In this document: piece after piece, positions 28,740 through 36,499 of the stretch | How positions within the stretch are numbered: the first letter of the stretch is position 1 | How the letters are laid out: every line of letters starts with the position of its first letter | Origin: Paracidovorax avenae ATCC 19860 | GTDB taxonomy: Bacteria > Pseudomonadota > Gammaproteobacteria > Burkholderiales > Burkholderiaceae_C | Direction: 5' to 3' | DNA length: 64,000 nt | Assembly: GCF_000176855.2 (NCBI RefSeq) | Contig: NC_015138.1 | Coordinates: 3,348,001-3,412,000, forward strand | Translations under genes and position numbers: made by a program | The notes under the pieces: model-generated | Databases searched by the model: none | Told to the model about the DNA's origin: nothing | What the model saw: the letters and a program-made list of their open reading frames with translations, nothing else

Positions 28740-29885
28740 ATGAGCAAAGACATACAGCCCAGCCGGCACCCGGTCGTGGTCTATGGCGCGAGCGGCTACA
28801 CCGGCCGACTCGTGTGCGAATACCTGCGCGAATACGGCATTCCCTTCACCGCGGCGGGGCGCAGCCGCGAGAAGCTCGAAGCGGCGATGCGCTCGCACGT
28901 GCCCGGCATCGAGACCGCCACGTACGACATCGTGGAAGTGCCGCACGACGTGGCATCGCTCACCGCGCTGTTCCAGGGCGCCTCCGTGGTGCTCAACACC
29001 GTCGGGCCGTTCACCAAGTTCGGCCCCGAGGTGGTCGAGGCCTGCCTGAGCGCCGGCTGCCACTACACCGACACCACGGGCGAGCAGGATTGGCTCATCA
29101 CTCTGGACGAGCAGTACGGCACCCGCTTCGCCGATGCGGGGCTGCTGCTCTCGCCAGGCCTCGCGCAGATGTACACCACGGGCGAGATCGCAGCCCAGCT
29201 CGCGCTGGAAACGCCGGGCCTGGACACGCTGGACATCGCCGTGTTCTGGGGCGGCAGCCCGACGATCGCCTCCACCCAGACCATCCTGGTGAATGCTGCC
29301 ACCGCCAAGGCCTTCTACCTGGAGCAGAACCAGTACAAGGAATGGCAACCCGATGCCGGTCTCTACCAGCTCGCCATCCCCGGCCAGCACGAGGTGGCGC
29401 TGGCGCTGCCCTGGGGCGGCACGTCGCACCCGGTGTGGTTCAGGCGCGACCCGCGCGTGGCCAACGTGCGCGTGCTGGGCGGCGTCTTCAACAAACCGCT
29501 GATGCTGGGCGTGCCGAAGATCGTCGAAGCCGCGCTCGAGGCCACCAGGGACATGGACCCCGACGCACGCTACCAGGCGCTCACGCAGACCGCGGCCGGC
29601 GTGATGAACACCATGCCGCCGCGCGAGAACCCGCGCATCAACAAGTCGGTCGACTCGGTGCATGCCTCCGGCCCGCTGGGGCGCGCGCATTGCGTCATCC
29701 ACGGCAACTGCAACTACAAGCAGACCGGCCTGCTGCAGGCGTTCGCCGCCTCCTGGCTGCTGCAGCAGCCGCCCCGGCGCACGGGCTTCGCATCCGGCTG
29801 CCAGGCTTTCGGACACCATGCGCTGTTGGGTGCACTGCGCGCCTTCGGCCTCGTGCAGCCGCCGCTGCTCACCGTGCAGAACTGA
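28740..29885 (+). CDS. Saccharopine dehydrogenase-like NAD(P)-binding protein
   Basis: A 381-residue protein with an N-terminal saccharopine-dehydrogenase/trans-acting enoyl-reductase Rossmann domain: PVVVYGASGYTGRLVCEYLREYGIPFTAAGRSREKL, then VVLNTVGPFTKFGPEVVEACLSAGCHYTDTTGEQDW. The C-terminal half (from about 150) is not a standard lysine-pathway domain. No lysine genes are near, so true saccharopine dehydrogenase activity is unlikely; related proteins act as enoyl reductases or unknown oxidoreductases. AAGGAG lies eight bases before ATG 28740. It sits between the SDR and the acyl-CoA ligase in one operon. Confidence 0.82.
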   Translation: MSKDIQPSRHPVVVYGASGYTGRLVCEYLREYGIPFTAAGRSREKLEAAMRSHVPGIETATYDIVEVPHDVASLTALFQGASVVLNTVGPFTKFGPEVVEACLSAGCHYTDTTGEQDWLITLDEQYGTRFADAGLLLSPGLAQMYTTGEIAAQLALETPGLDTLDIAVFWGGSPTIASTQTILVNAATAKAFYLEQNQYKEWQPDAGLYQLAIPGQHEVALALPWGGTSHPVWFRRDPRVANVRVLGGVFNKPLMLGVPKIVEAALEATRDMDPDARYQALTQTAAGVMNTMPPRENPRINKSVDSVHASGPLGRAHCVIHGNCNYKQTGLLQAFAASWLLQQPPRRTGFASGCQAFGHHALLGALRAFGLVQPPLLTVQN

Positions 29886-29929
29886 CGCGCGGCGCGATCC
29901 ATGGCAGCAACAGACACAGCGGAGCGAAC

Positions 29930-31489
29930 ATGCGGTTGACCGACTATCTCGACAAGGGGGCGCAGCTCGGCCCCGATGCGCCCTGCCTCGTGATGGGCGA
30001 GGACACCTGGAGCTATGCCCGGGTGCAGGCCTGGAGCCACCGCGTGGGCCGCGCGCTGCAGGCCTCGGGCATCGCGCCCGGGGCCAAGGTGGCAGTGCTC
30101 TCGGGCAATGACGCCACGGCCTTCGCCTGCGTGTTCGGCATTGCGCGGGCCGCAGCCGTCTGGTGCCCTGTCAACCCGCGCAACGAGGTGGCGGAGAACC
30201 GCCATGTGCTCGAGGCCTTCGACTGCGAGTGCCTCGTCTTCCACAGCGCCTATGCGGGCATGGCGGAGCAGATGCACGCGCAACTGCCGCACCTGGGCCT
30301 GTGGATCTGCCTGGACAGGGAACTGCCGTTCGCGCGCTCCCTCGCCGCCTGGCTGGAAGGCGTGGAGGATGCGCCGCTGGAGGTGAAACCCGAGAGCGAT
30401 CTGGCCATGATCGCCGGCACCGGCGGCACCACCGGCGCCCCCAAGGGCGTGATGCTCTCGGGGCGCAACCTGGAGACGATGACGGCACTCACCCTCATGG
30501 GTTACCCCTTCGACGGCCGCCCCGTCTATCTCGCGCTGGCACCGCTCACACATGCCGCGGGCGTGCTGTGCTTTCCCATCATGGCGCTGGGCGGCCGCAT
30601 CGTGGTGATGCCCCAACCCGACCTCGGCGAATTCCTCGCGCTCATCGGGCGCCACCGCGTGACGCACACCTTCCTGCCGCCCACGCTGATCTACATGCTG
30701 CTGGCGCACGAGGCCCTCGCGACCGCGCGGCTCGATTCGCTGCAGTGCTTCTGGTACGGCGCCGCGCCCATCTCGCCAGCGCGGCTCGAAGAAGCGCTGC
30801 AGAGGATCGGCCCGGTGATGGCGCAGCTCTTCGGCCAGACCGAGGCGCCGATGATGATCTCCTCCATGGCGCCAAAGGACCATTTCCACGCCGACGGCAG
30901 CATCGCGCGCGGGCGGCTGGCCAGCGCCGGCCGGCCCGGTCCGCTGGTGCAGGTGATCACCCTGGATGCGGAAGGCCGGCCCCTCCCGCGCGGCGAGACG
31001 GGCGAGATCGCGGTACGCGGCTCGCTGGTGATGATGGGCTACTACAAGAACCCCCAGGCCACGGCCGAGGCCTCCTCGCACGGCTGGCACCGCACGGGCG
31101 ACATCGGACACGTCGATGCGGACGGGTTCCTCTACATCGTGGACCGCGCCAGGGACATGATCATCACCGGCGGCTTCAACGTCTATTCGGTCGAGGTGGA
31201 ACAGGCGCTGCTGCAGCACCCCGACGTGCATGAATGCGCGGTGGTCGGCCTGCCCGATGGCAAATGGGGCGAGCGCGTGGTGGCGGTGGTCCAGGCGCAG
31301 GCCGGCGCAGCGCCCGACACGGCCGGTCTGCAGGCCTTCGTGAAGGCACGCATCGGCAGCGTGAAGGCCCCGAAGCAGGTGGAGGTGTGGGCCGACCTGC
31401 CCCGCTCCAAGGTGGGCAAGGTGCTGAAGAAGGAAGTCCGCGCTACCCTGCTGCAACACGCCACGACAATGAAGGAGACTGCCCGATGA
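29930..31489 (+). CDS. AMP-dependent acyl-CoA synthetase/ligase
   Basis: A 519-residue adenylate-forming ligase. The P-loop-like motif is IAGTGGTTGAPKGVM near residues 157-171, the adenine motif is WYGAAPISPARL then LFGQTEAPMM, and the hinge is GWHRTGDIGHVDADGFLYIVDRARDMIITGGFNVYSVEVEQAL. The C-terminal catalytic Lys is in PRSKVGKVLKKEV. It activates a carboxylic acid to its CoA ester. The stop overlaps the thiolase start by four bases. Substrate (medium-chain, aromatic or polycyclic acid) is unknown; the operon context implies activation followed by beta-oxidation-like cleavage. Confidence 0.92.
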   Translation: MRLTDYLDKGAQLGPDAPCLVMGEDTWSYARVQAWSHRVGRALQASGIAPGAKVAVLSGNDATAFACVFGIARAAAVWCPVNPRNEVAENRHVLEAFDCECLVFHSAYAGMAEQMHAQLPHLGLWICLDRELPFARSLAAWLEGVEDAPLEVKPESDLAMIAGTGGTTGAPKGVMLSGRNLETMTALTLMGYPFDGRPVYLALAPLTHAAGVLCFPIMALGGRIVVMPQPDLGEFLALIGRHRVTHTFLPPTLIYMLLAHEALATARLDSLQCFWYGAAPISPARLEEALQRIGPVMAQLFGQTEAPMMISSMAPKDHFHADGSIARGRLASAGRPGPLVQVITLDAEGRPLPRGETGEIAVRGSLVMMGYYKNPQATAEASSHGWHRTGDIGHVDADGFLYIVDRARDMIITGGFNVYSVEVEQALLQHPDVHECAVVGLPDGKWGERVVAVVQAQAGAAPDTAGLQAFVKARIGSVKAPKQVEVWADLPRSKVGKVLKKEVRATLLQHATTMKETAR

Positions 31490-32670
31490 ACAACAAAGCC
31501 TGTGTGGCCGGGGTCGGCATGATCGCCTTCACCAAACCCGGCGCGAACGCCCCCTATCCGCAGATGGCGGCCGAGGCCGCGCAATTGGCGCTGGCCGATG
31601 CCAGCATCGATTACCGCGATGTCCAGCAGGCCTTTGCAGGCTACGTGTACGGCGATTCGACCGCCGGCCAACGCGCGCTCTACGGCGTGGGCATGAGCGG
31701 CATCCCCATCGTCAACGTGAACAACAACTGCGCGACCGGCTCCACGGCCCTCTTCCTCGCCCACCAGGCGGTCGCATCGGGCGCGGCCGACTGCGTGCTG
31801 GCGCTGGGCTTCGAGCAGATGAGCCCGGGCGCGCTCGGCACGGTGTTCCACGACCGGCCCAGCCCGTTCGATCTCTTCGACCAGGAGGCCGACGCGCTGG
31901 TGGACGTGCACGATCTGCCGCTGGCGCTGCGCTACTTCGGCGGCGCGGGACAGGCGCACATGCGGCGCTGGGGCACGCCGCTGTCCACCTTCGCCAAGGT
32001 GCGTGCCAAGGCCAGCCGCCACGCGGCGCGCAACCCGCTGGCCCTGCTGCGCAAGGAACTCAGCGTGGAGGACGTGCTGAACGCCCCCATGCTCTGGCCC
32101 GGCGTGCTCACGCGGCTGATGGCCTGCCCGCCTACCTGCGGTGCGGCAGCGGCGGTGCTGGTGTCCGAACCGTTCGCGCGCCGGCACGGCCTGCGCACCG
32201 GTGTGCGCATCGCCGCGCAGGCCATGACCACCGACACGCCCGAGAGCCTGCAGAGCCACGACATGATGCAGGTCGTCGGCTACGGCATGGCCCGCAGCGC
32301 GGCGCAGCAGGTGTACGAGCGCGCGGGCATGGGGCCCGAGGACATCGACGTGGTCGAACTGCACGACTGCTTCGCGCAGAACGAAGTCATCAGCTACGAA
32401 GCCCTCGGCCTGTGCCCCGAGGGCGGCGCTGAGGCCTTCGTGGACGCGGGCGACAACACCTACGGCGGCCGCGTGGTGACCAACCCGTCGGGCGGCCTGC
32501 TCTCGAAAGGCCATCCGCTGGGTGCCACCGGCCTGGCGCAGTGCTACGAACTCACGCACCAGCTGCGCGGCAGCGCCGGCGACCGCCAGGTGGCGGGCGC
32601 GCGGCATGCGCTGCAACACAACCTGGGACTGGGAGGCGCCTGCGTGGTGACGCTGTACGAAGCCGCCTGA
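31486..32670 (+). CDS. Lipid-transfer protein-type thiolase (SCP2/SCP-x family)
   Basis: A 394-residue thiolase-fold protein of the nonspecific lipid-transfer/SCP-x class. The nucleophile Cys is in IVNVNNNCATGSTALFLAHQAV near residue 85, the His in VELHDCFAQNEVISYEALGL, the second His in NPSGGLLSKGHPLGATGLAQCYELTHQLRG, and the final Gly-rich HNLGLGGACVVTLYE. Such thiolases cleave branched or ring-substituted 3-ketoacyl-CoA. It is the last gene of the TetR-controlled operon. The family is clear; cleavage of a bulky substrate is an inference from this thiolase clade. Confidence 0.92.
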   Translation: MNNKACVAGVGMIAFTKPGANAPYPQMAAEAAQLALADASIDYRDVQQAFAGYVYGDSTAGQRALYGVGMSGIPIVNVNNNCATGSTALFLAHQAVASGAADCVLALGFEQMSPGALGTVFHDRPSPFDLFDQEADALVDVHDLPLALRYFGGAGQAHMRRWGTPLSTFAKVRAKASRHAARNPLALLRKELSVEDVLNAPMLWPGVLTRLMACPPTCGAAAAVLVSEPFARRHGLRTGVRIAAQAMTTDTPESLQSHDMMQVVGYGMARSAAQQVYERAGMGPEDIDVVELHDCFAQNEVISYEALGLCPEGGAEAFVDAGDNTYGGRVVTNPSGGLLSKGHPLGATGLAQCYELTHQLRGSAGDRQVAGARHALQHNLGLGGACVVTLYEAA

Positions 32671-32745
32671 GGTCCGCCTCGGGTATCTGACCTGCATCAA
32701 CGTGGACGGATTTCACCGCTCCTGCGGCGGCGTGCCACCTAGAAT

Positions 32746-32766
32746 AGATTCATATTCAATGAATCT
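32746..32766 (+). promoter_or_regulatory. NsrR-like operator upstream of nnrS
   Basis: AGATTCAT (32746-32753) and ATGAATCT (32759-32766) form a perfect 8-base inverted repeat around five bases. The full site closely follows the NsrR consensus built on GATGCAT and ATGCATC half-sites with an AT-rich centre. It ends 26 bases before the nnrS start codon, where binding would block transcription. NsrR is the nitric-oxide-sensing [Fe-S] repressor; no nsrR gene is in the window. Confidence 0.65.
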
Positions 32767-32792
32767 TTAATGCTGCGGAAGGACTGCCCGCC

Positions 32793-33989
32793 ATGGCCAC
32801 GCTGCTCACCATCGACGAACCACCGCGCACGCCACGCCACGGCACCTCGCTGTCCGCGCTGTTCGCGCTCGGCTTCCGCCCCTTCTACCTGCTGGCAGCG
32901 GCCTTCGCGGCCATCTCGGTCCCGCTGTGGGCGCTGCAGTTCTCCGGGTGGCTGGGCCGGCCCTACCTCGCCGGACCGCTCTGGCATGCGCACGAAATGC
33001 TGTTCGGCTTCGCTCTGGCGATGATCGTGGGCTTCCTGTTCACTGCCGGCCGCAACTGGACGGGCCAGCCGACACCCGCCGGCGCGGGCCTGGCGGCGCT
33101 GGTGGCGCTCTGGCTGTCGGCGCGGGTGCTGGTGCTCACGCCCTTCACGACGGCCGCAGCCTGGGCGAACATCGCCTTCCCGCTGGCGGCGGCCATCGCG
33201 CTGGCCGTGCCGCTGGTGCGGGCGCGCAGCCGGCGCAACTACTTCTTCGTGGGCCTGCTGGCGATGATGGCCGCGGCGGCGGCCTGCATCCATTTCGCGC
33301 CCGCCGGAACGGGCGCCCTGCCCTGGCGCGGCGTGCAGCTGGCGCTGGATGCGGTGCTGTTCATCCTCTGCGTGATGGGCGGGCGGGTGATTCCGATGTT
33401 CACGCAGAACGGCGTGCCCGGCACCCGGCCGCGCCGCCATGCGCGGCTGGAGCAGGCTGCGCTGGGCGCCGTGCTCGCGCTCATGGCGGCCGATGTCGCG
33501 GGCGTGGCGGGCCTGCCGCTCGCGGCGCTGGCAGCCGTCGCCGCCGTGCTGCACGCCTGGCGCTGGTGGCTCTGGCAGCCATGGAGCACGCGGCGGGTGC
33601 CGCTGGTCTGGGTACTGCACGCAGGCTATGCCTGGGTGCCCGTGCACCTGCTGCTGCGCGCCCTGGCGGCCACCGGGGCGGTGGCCCCCACGCTGGCCAC
33701 CCATGCGCTCACCGTCGGCGCCATCGGCGGCCTCGTCGTCGGCATGGTCACGCGCACCGCGCGCGGCCACACGGGCCGGCCGCTGCGCGCAGACCGGTGG
33801 GAAACGGCCTGCTACGCGCTGGTGCTGGCCGCCGCCCTCGTGCGCGTCGCCGGGCCGCTGGCCGCGCCGGCCCACCTGCTGCATGCAGTGCTGGTTTCGG
33901 CCGTGCTGTGGTCGGCCGGTTTCGGGCTGTATGCGCTGCGCTACGGGCCGCTGCTCTCCCGCCCCCGGCTCGACAGCCGGCCCGGTTGA
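32793..33989 (+). CDS. nnrS: NnrS family heme-copper membrane protein
   Basis: A 398-residue polytopic membrane protein with about twelve hydrophobic helices. NnrS signatures are FALGFRPFYLLAAAFA near residue 28, LWHAHEMLFGFALAMIVGFLFTAGRNWTG near 63-92, GGRVIPMFTQNGVPG near 200, and MVTRTARGHTGRPL near 325; the conserved His residues of these segments are heme/copper candidates. NnrS helps cells resist nitric oxide stress. The NsrR-like palindrome immediately upstream supports NO-inducible expression. The gene stands alone between the thiolase operon and the convergent exporter. Confidence 0.93.
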   Translation: MATLLTIDEPPRTPRHGTSLSALFALGFRPFYLLAAAFAAISVPLWALQFSGWLGRPYLAGPLWHAHEMLFGFALAMIVGFLFTAGRNWTGQPTPAGAGLAALVALWLSARVLVLTPFTTAAAWANIAFPLAAAIALAVPLVRARSRRNYFFVGLLAMMAAAAACIHFAPAGTGALPWRGVQLALDAVLFILCVMGGRVIPMFTQNGVPGTRPRRHARLEQAALGAVLALMAADVAGVAGLPLAALAAVAAVLHAWRWWLWQPWSTRRVPLVWVLHAGYAWVPVHLLLRALAATGAVAPTLATHALTVGAIGGLVVGMVTRTARGHTGRPLRADRWETACYALVLAAALVRVAGPLAAPAHLLHAVLVSAVLWSAGFGLYALRYGPLLSRPRLDSRPG

Positions 33990-34044
33990 TCACGGGAGCA
34001 CTGCTCCCCCTTTCCGCGGCGGCCACGTGCTCCGGTACGGCGCC

Positions 34045-35586
34045 TCAATGCCCGCCAGCCTTCGTCCCGACCCCGCCGCGGTAGCTGGCCAGCAGGAAGA
34101 ACACGGCCATCGCCAGCAGCCCGATCAGTGCCGCGGAGGTGTTCAGCAGCACCCGGTGGGCGACCGAGAAGGCCGCCTGCCCTGCCCCGATCAACGCCGC
34201 CGCCGGGCCCTGTGCCAGTTGCTGCGCGACCACGTAGGCATCGCCGATCGAGCGGGCTGCCTGGGCGGCGAGCGGCGGCGCAAGATCCGGCGGCAGCGCG
34301 ATCGCGTGGCTGAACACGACGGACATGAACACACCGAACAGGGTGATGCCCAGGCCGCTGCCCAGCTCGTAGCCGGTGGCCTCCAGCGCCCCGGCCGCAC
34401 CGGCCCGGTCCGACTCGACCGACCCCATGATCGCGATGGACGATGCCGTCAGCCCCACGCTCAGCGCCAGCCCCAGCAGCTCCAGCGCTGCAGCCACGGG
34501 CACACCGCCCTCGTGGAAATCCGCCCGGGCCAGGTACGCCAGGACCGCGCCGGATACCGCCAGCGACAGGCTGGCAACCCGGCGCAGGCCGAAGCGGTTC
34601 GACAGGGTGCCCGCCAGGGGCCCGCCCACGGCTGCCGCGGCCATGATCGGCACCATGAAGAGGCCGGCCTGCAGCGGGCTCTTGCCCAGCACGTATTGCA
34701 GCTCCTGCGCCAGCGTCAGTTCCACCCCGGCCAGGGCCCCGCTCGCGACGACCGCCATGGCGATGCCGGCGAGGATCGCGGGGCGCGAGAACAGCGACAG
34801 ATCCAGCATCGGCGCCGCCGAGCGCAGTTGCAGGCGCGCGAACACCGCCAGCAGCGCCGCCCCGGCCGCCAGCGCCGATGCCGCCACGGCCGGCGGCTGC
34901 CCGCCCCCGAAGCCCGACTTGAGGCCGTACACCGCGGCGATCATGCCCGCGATCAGCAGCAGCGCCTGCCCGGCAGGCCACCGGCCGGCCACCGTGCGCT
35001 CCGACCGCGGCAGCAGCAGGAAAACGGCCGGGAACACGACCAGCATCACCGGCACGTTGATGAGGAACGCAGCGCCCCACCAGAAATGCTCCAGCAGCGC
35101 CCCGCCGACCAGCGGCCCCACGGCGGCCCCCGCCGCACCCACGGTGCCCCAGAGGCCGAGCGCCATCGCGCGCTCCCTTTCATCCTCGAACGTGCGGCGG
35201 ATGATGCCCAGCACGCACGGCATGATCATCGAGCCGCCGAGCGCGAGCAGCACGCGCGCCGCGATCAGCAGCGACGGGCTGGGCGCGAATGCCGCCAGCA
35301 AGGACGCGAGGCCGAAGACTGCCAGGCCGGCGAGCAGCAGCCGCCGGTGGCCGGTGCGGTCTGCCAGCGTCCCCATGGGCACCAGCAGGCCCGCCATGAG
35401 CAGCGGATAGATGTCGATGATCCAGAGCACCTGCGTGCCCGATGCGCTCAGCGCCAGCGTGAGCGACGGCACGGCGATGTGCAGGATCGTCATGTCGATC
35501 ACGACCGGCAGGAAGGCCAGCATCACCGCAGCCAGGACCAGCCACCGCTGCGTGGACGACGTGGAAGGGGAAGACAACGCGGACAT
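34045..35586 (-). CDS. MFS multidrug exporter, DHA2 (EmrB/QacA, SmvA-like)
   Basis: A 513-residue major facilitator with about fourteen hydrophobic helices. Motif D1/early signature is LAFLPVVIDMTILHIAVPSL with the membrane Asp near residue 27, LADRTGHRRLLLAGL is motif A, and LLALGGSMIMPCVLGIIR and VGAAGAAVGPLVGGALLEHFWWGAAFLINVPV are motif C and the following helix. SmvA/QacA-type pumps export cationic biocides and dyes. It is divergent from a TetR gene 105 bases away, with a 20-base palindrome between, so drug-inducible repression is likely. Confidence 0.92.
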   Translation of the reverse strand: MSALSSPSTSSTQRWLVLAAVMLAFLPVVIDMTILHIAVPSLTLALSASGTQVLWIIDIYPLLMAGLLVPMGTLADRTGHRRLLLAGLAVFGLASLLAAFAPSPSLLIAARVLLALGGSMIMPCVLGIIRRTFEDERERAMALGLWGTVGAAGAAVGPLVGGALLEHFWWGAAFLINVPVMLVVFPAVFLLLPRSERTVAGRWPAGQALLLIAGMIAAVYGLKSGFGGGQPPAVAASALAAGAALLAVFARLQLRSAAPMLDLSLFSRPAILAGIAMAVVASGALAGVELTLAQELQYVLGKSPLQAGLFMVPIMAAAAVGGPLAGTLSNRFGLRRVASLSLAVSGAVLAYLARADFHEGGVPVAAALELLGLALSVGLTASSIAIMGSVESDRAGAAGALEATGYELGSGLGITLFGVFMSVVFSHAIALPPDLAPPLAAQAARSIGDAYVVAQQLAQGPAAALIGAGQAAFSVAHRVLLNTSAALIGLLAMAVFFLLASYRGGVGTKAGGH

Positions 35587-35618
35587 GCACCACCCGGATA
35601 AACGCAATGCCGTGAAAT

Positions 35619-35638
35619 ATAAATACATACGTATTTAT
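35619..35638. promoter_or_regulatory. TetR operator palindrome between exporter and regulator
   Basis: ATAAATAC (35619-35626) and GTATTTAT (35631-35638) are perfect inverted 8-base arms around ATAC. It is the only strongly AT-rich patch in the gap between the divergent exporter and TetR genes, so it probably overlaps both promoters. The arm and spacer size fit a TetR-dimer operator. Confidence 0.72.
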
Positions 35639-35691
35639 TTCAACCCATGGCCTTCGGATTCCAGGGCACAATGCCGTCCGGAACGCCAGCC

Positions 35692-36234
35692 ATGGGCAGA
35701 AAACCGACCATCACCCGCGACAGACTGCTCGACCTCGCGCAGCAGATCGTCCGCGCCGAGGGCGCCCGGGGCCTCACCATCGATGCCCTGGCCAGGGCGG
35801 CCGGCATTTCCAAGGGGGGCGTGCAGTATTCCTTCGCCTCCAAGGAAGACCTCGTCCGCGGGCTGGTCGCGCGCTGGACGCAGGCGTTCGACGCGGCGAT
35901 GGCGGCGCAGGACACCGGCACCTGTGCCCTCGGCTTTGTCCGCGGCTACATCGGCGCCATGCGGTCTTCCGACACCGCCACGGACGCGAAAATGGCGGGC
36001 CTGCTCATCGCCTACCTGCAGGACCCCGACAACCTGCGCGACATGCGGGCGTGGTACGAGCAAGCCCTCGCCCGCCTGGGCGGCACCACGCCCCAGGCAC
36101 GCGCGGCCCGCGTCGCTTTCCTCGCCGTGGAAGGCCTGTTCCTGCTGAGGATCGGCGGCATCGACGACAGCGCGCGCTGGCTGGCCCTGCTGGACGATAT
36201 CGACGCCCTCCTCGGCCAGATCACGGGCACCTGA
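35692..36234 (+). CDS. TetR family repressor of the adjacent exporter
   Basis: A 180-residue TetR protein. The N-terminal DNA-binding domain reads MGRKPTITRDRLLDLAQQIVRAEGARGLTIDALARAAGISKGGVQYSFASKEDLVRGLV, with the ISKGGVQYSFASKEDL recognition region near residues 40-57. The C-terminal half matches the TetR_C_37-like ligand domain of QacR/SmvR-type local regulators. Start 35692 was preferred because the family begins at MGRKP; in-frame ATGs at 35647 and 35671 would add 15 or 7 residues and have no better ribosome-binding site. Divergent from the DHA2 exporter. Confidence 0.88.
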   Translation: MGRKPTITRDRLLDLAQQIVRAEGARGLTIDALARAAGISKGGVQYSFASKEDLVRGLVARWTQAFDAAMAAQDTGTCALGFVRGYIGAMRSSDTATDAKMAGLLIAYLQDPDNLRDMRAWYEQALARLGGTTPQARAARVAFLAVEGLFLLRIGGIDDSARWLALLDDIDALLGQITGT

Positions 36235-36499
36235 CGGTTTCCCAGCTCATCTGTAAGCAGCTGTGCGCGGCCTGCGGCGAAAACGCCCGCCGATGGCATT
36301 CCGGCCAGCCACGCTGCCCCCGGCGGGCGACGGAAACGACGCCATGCGGCCGAGCAACCCCCTGAACACGCGCTTACAAGGCCTCCCGGATCCGGTGCCT
36401 ATCATGCGGCCGCCTTCCGCGGAGCGGAATTGTGTACGCCACTCGCCTCTCCGCCGGCGGGCCAGATCCATGTCCAACACCCTCGGGGAGAAAAAACAC

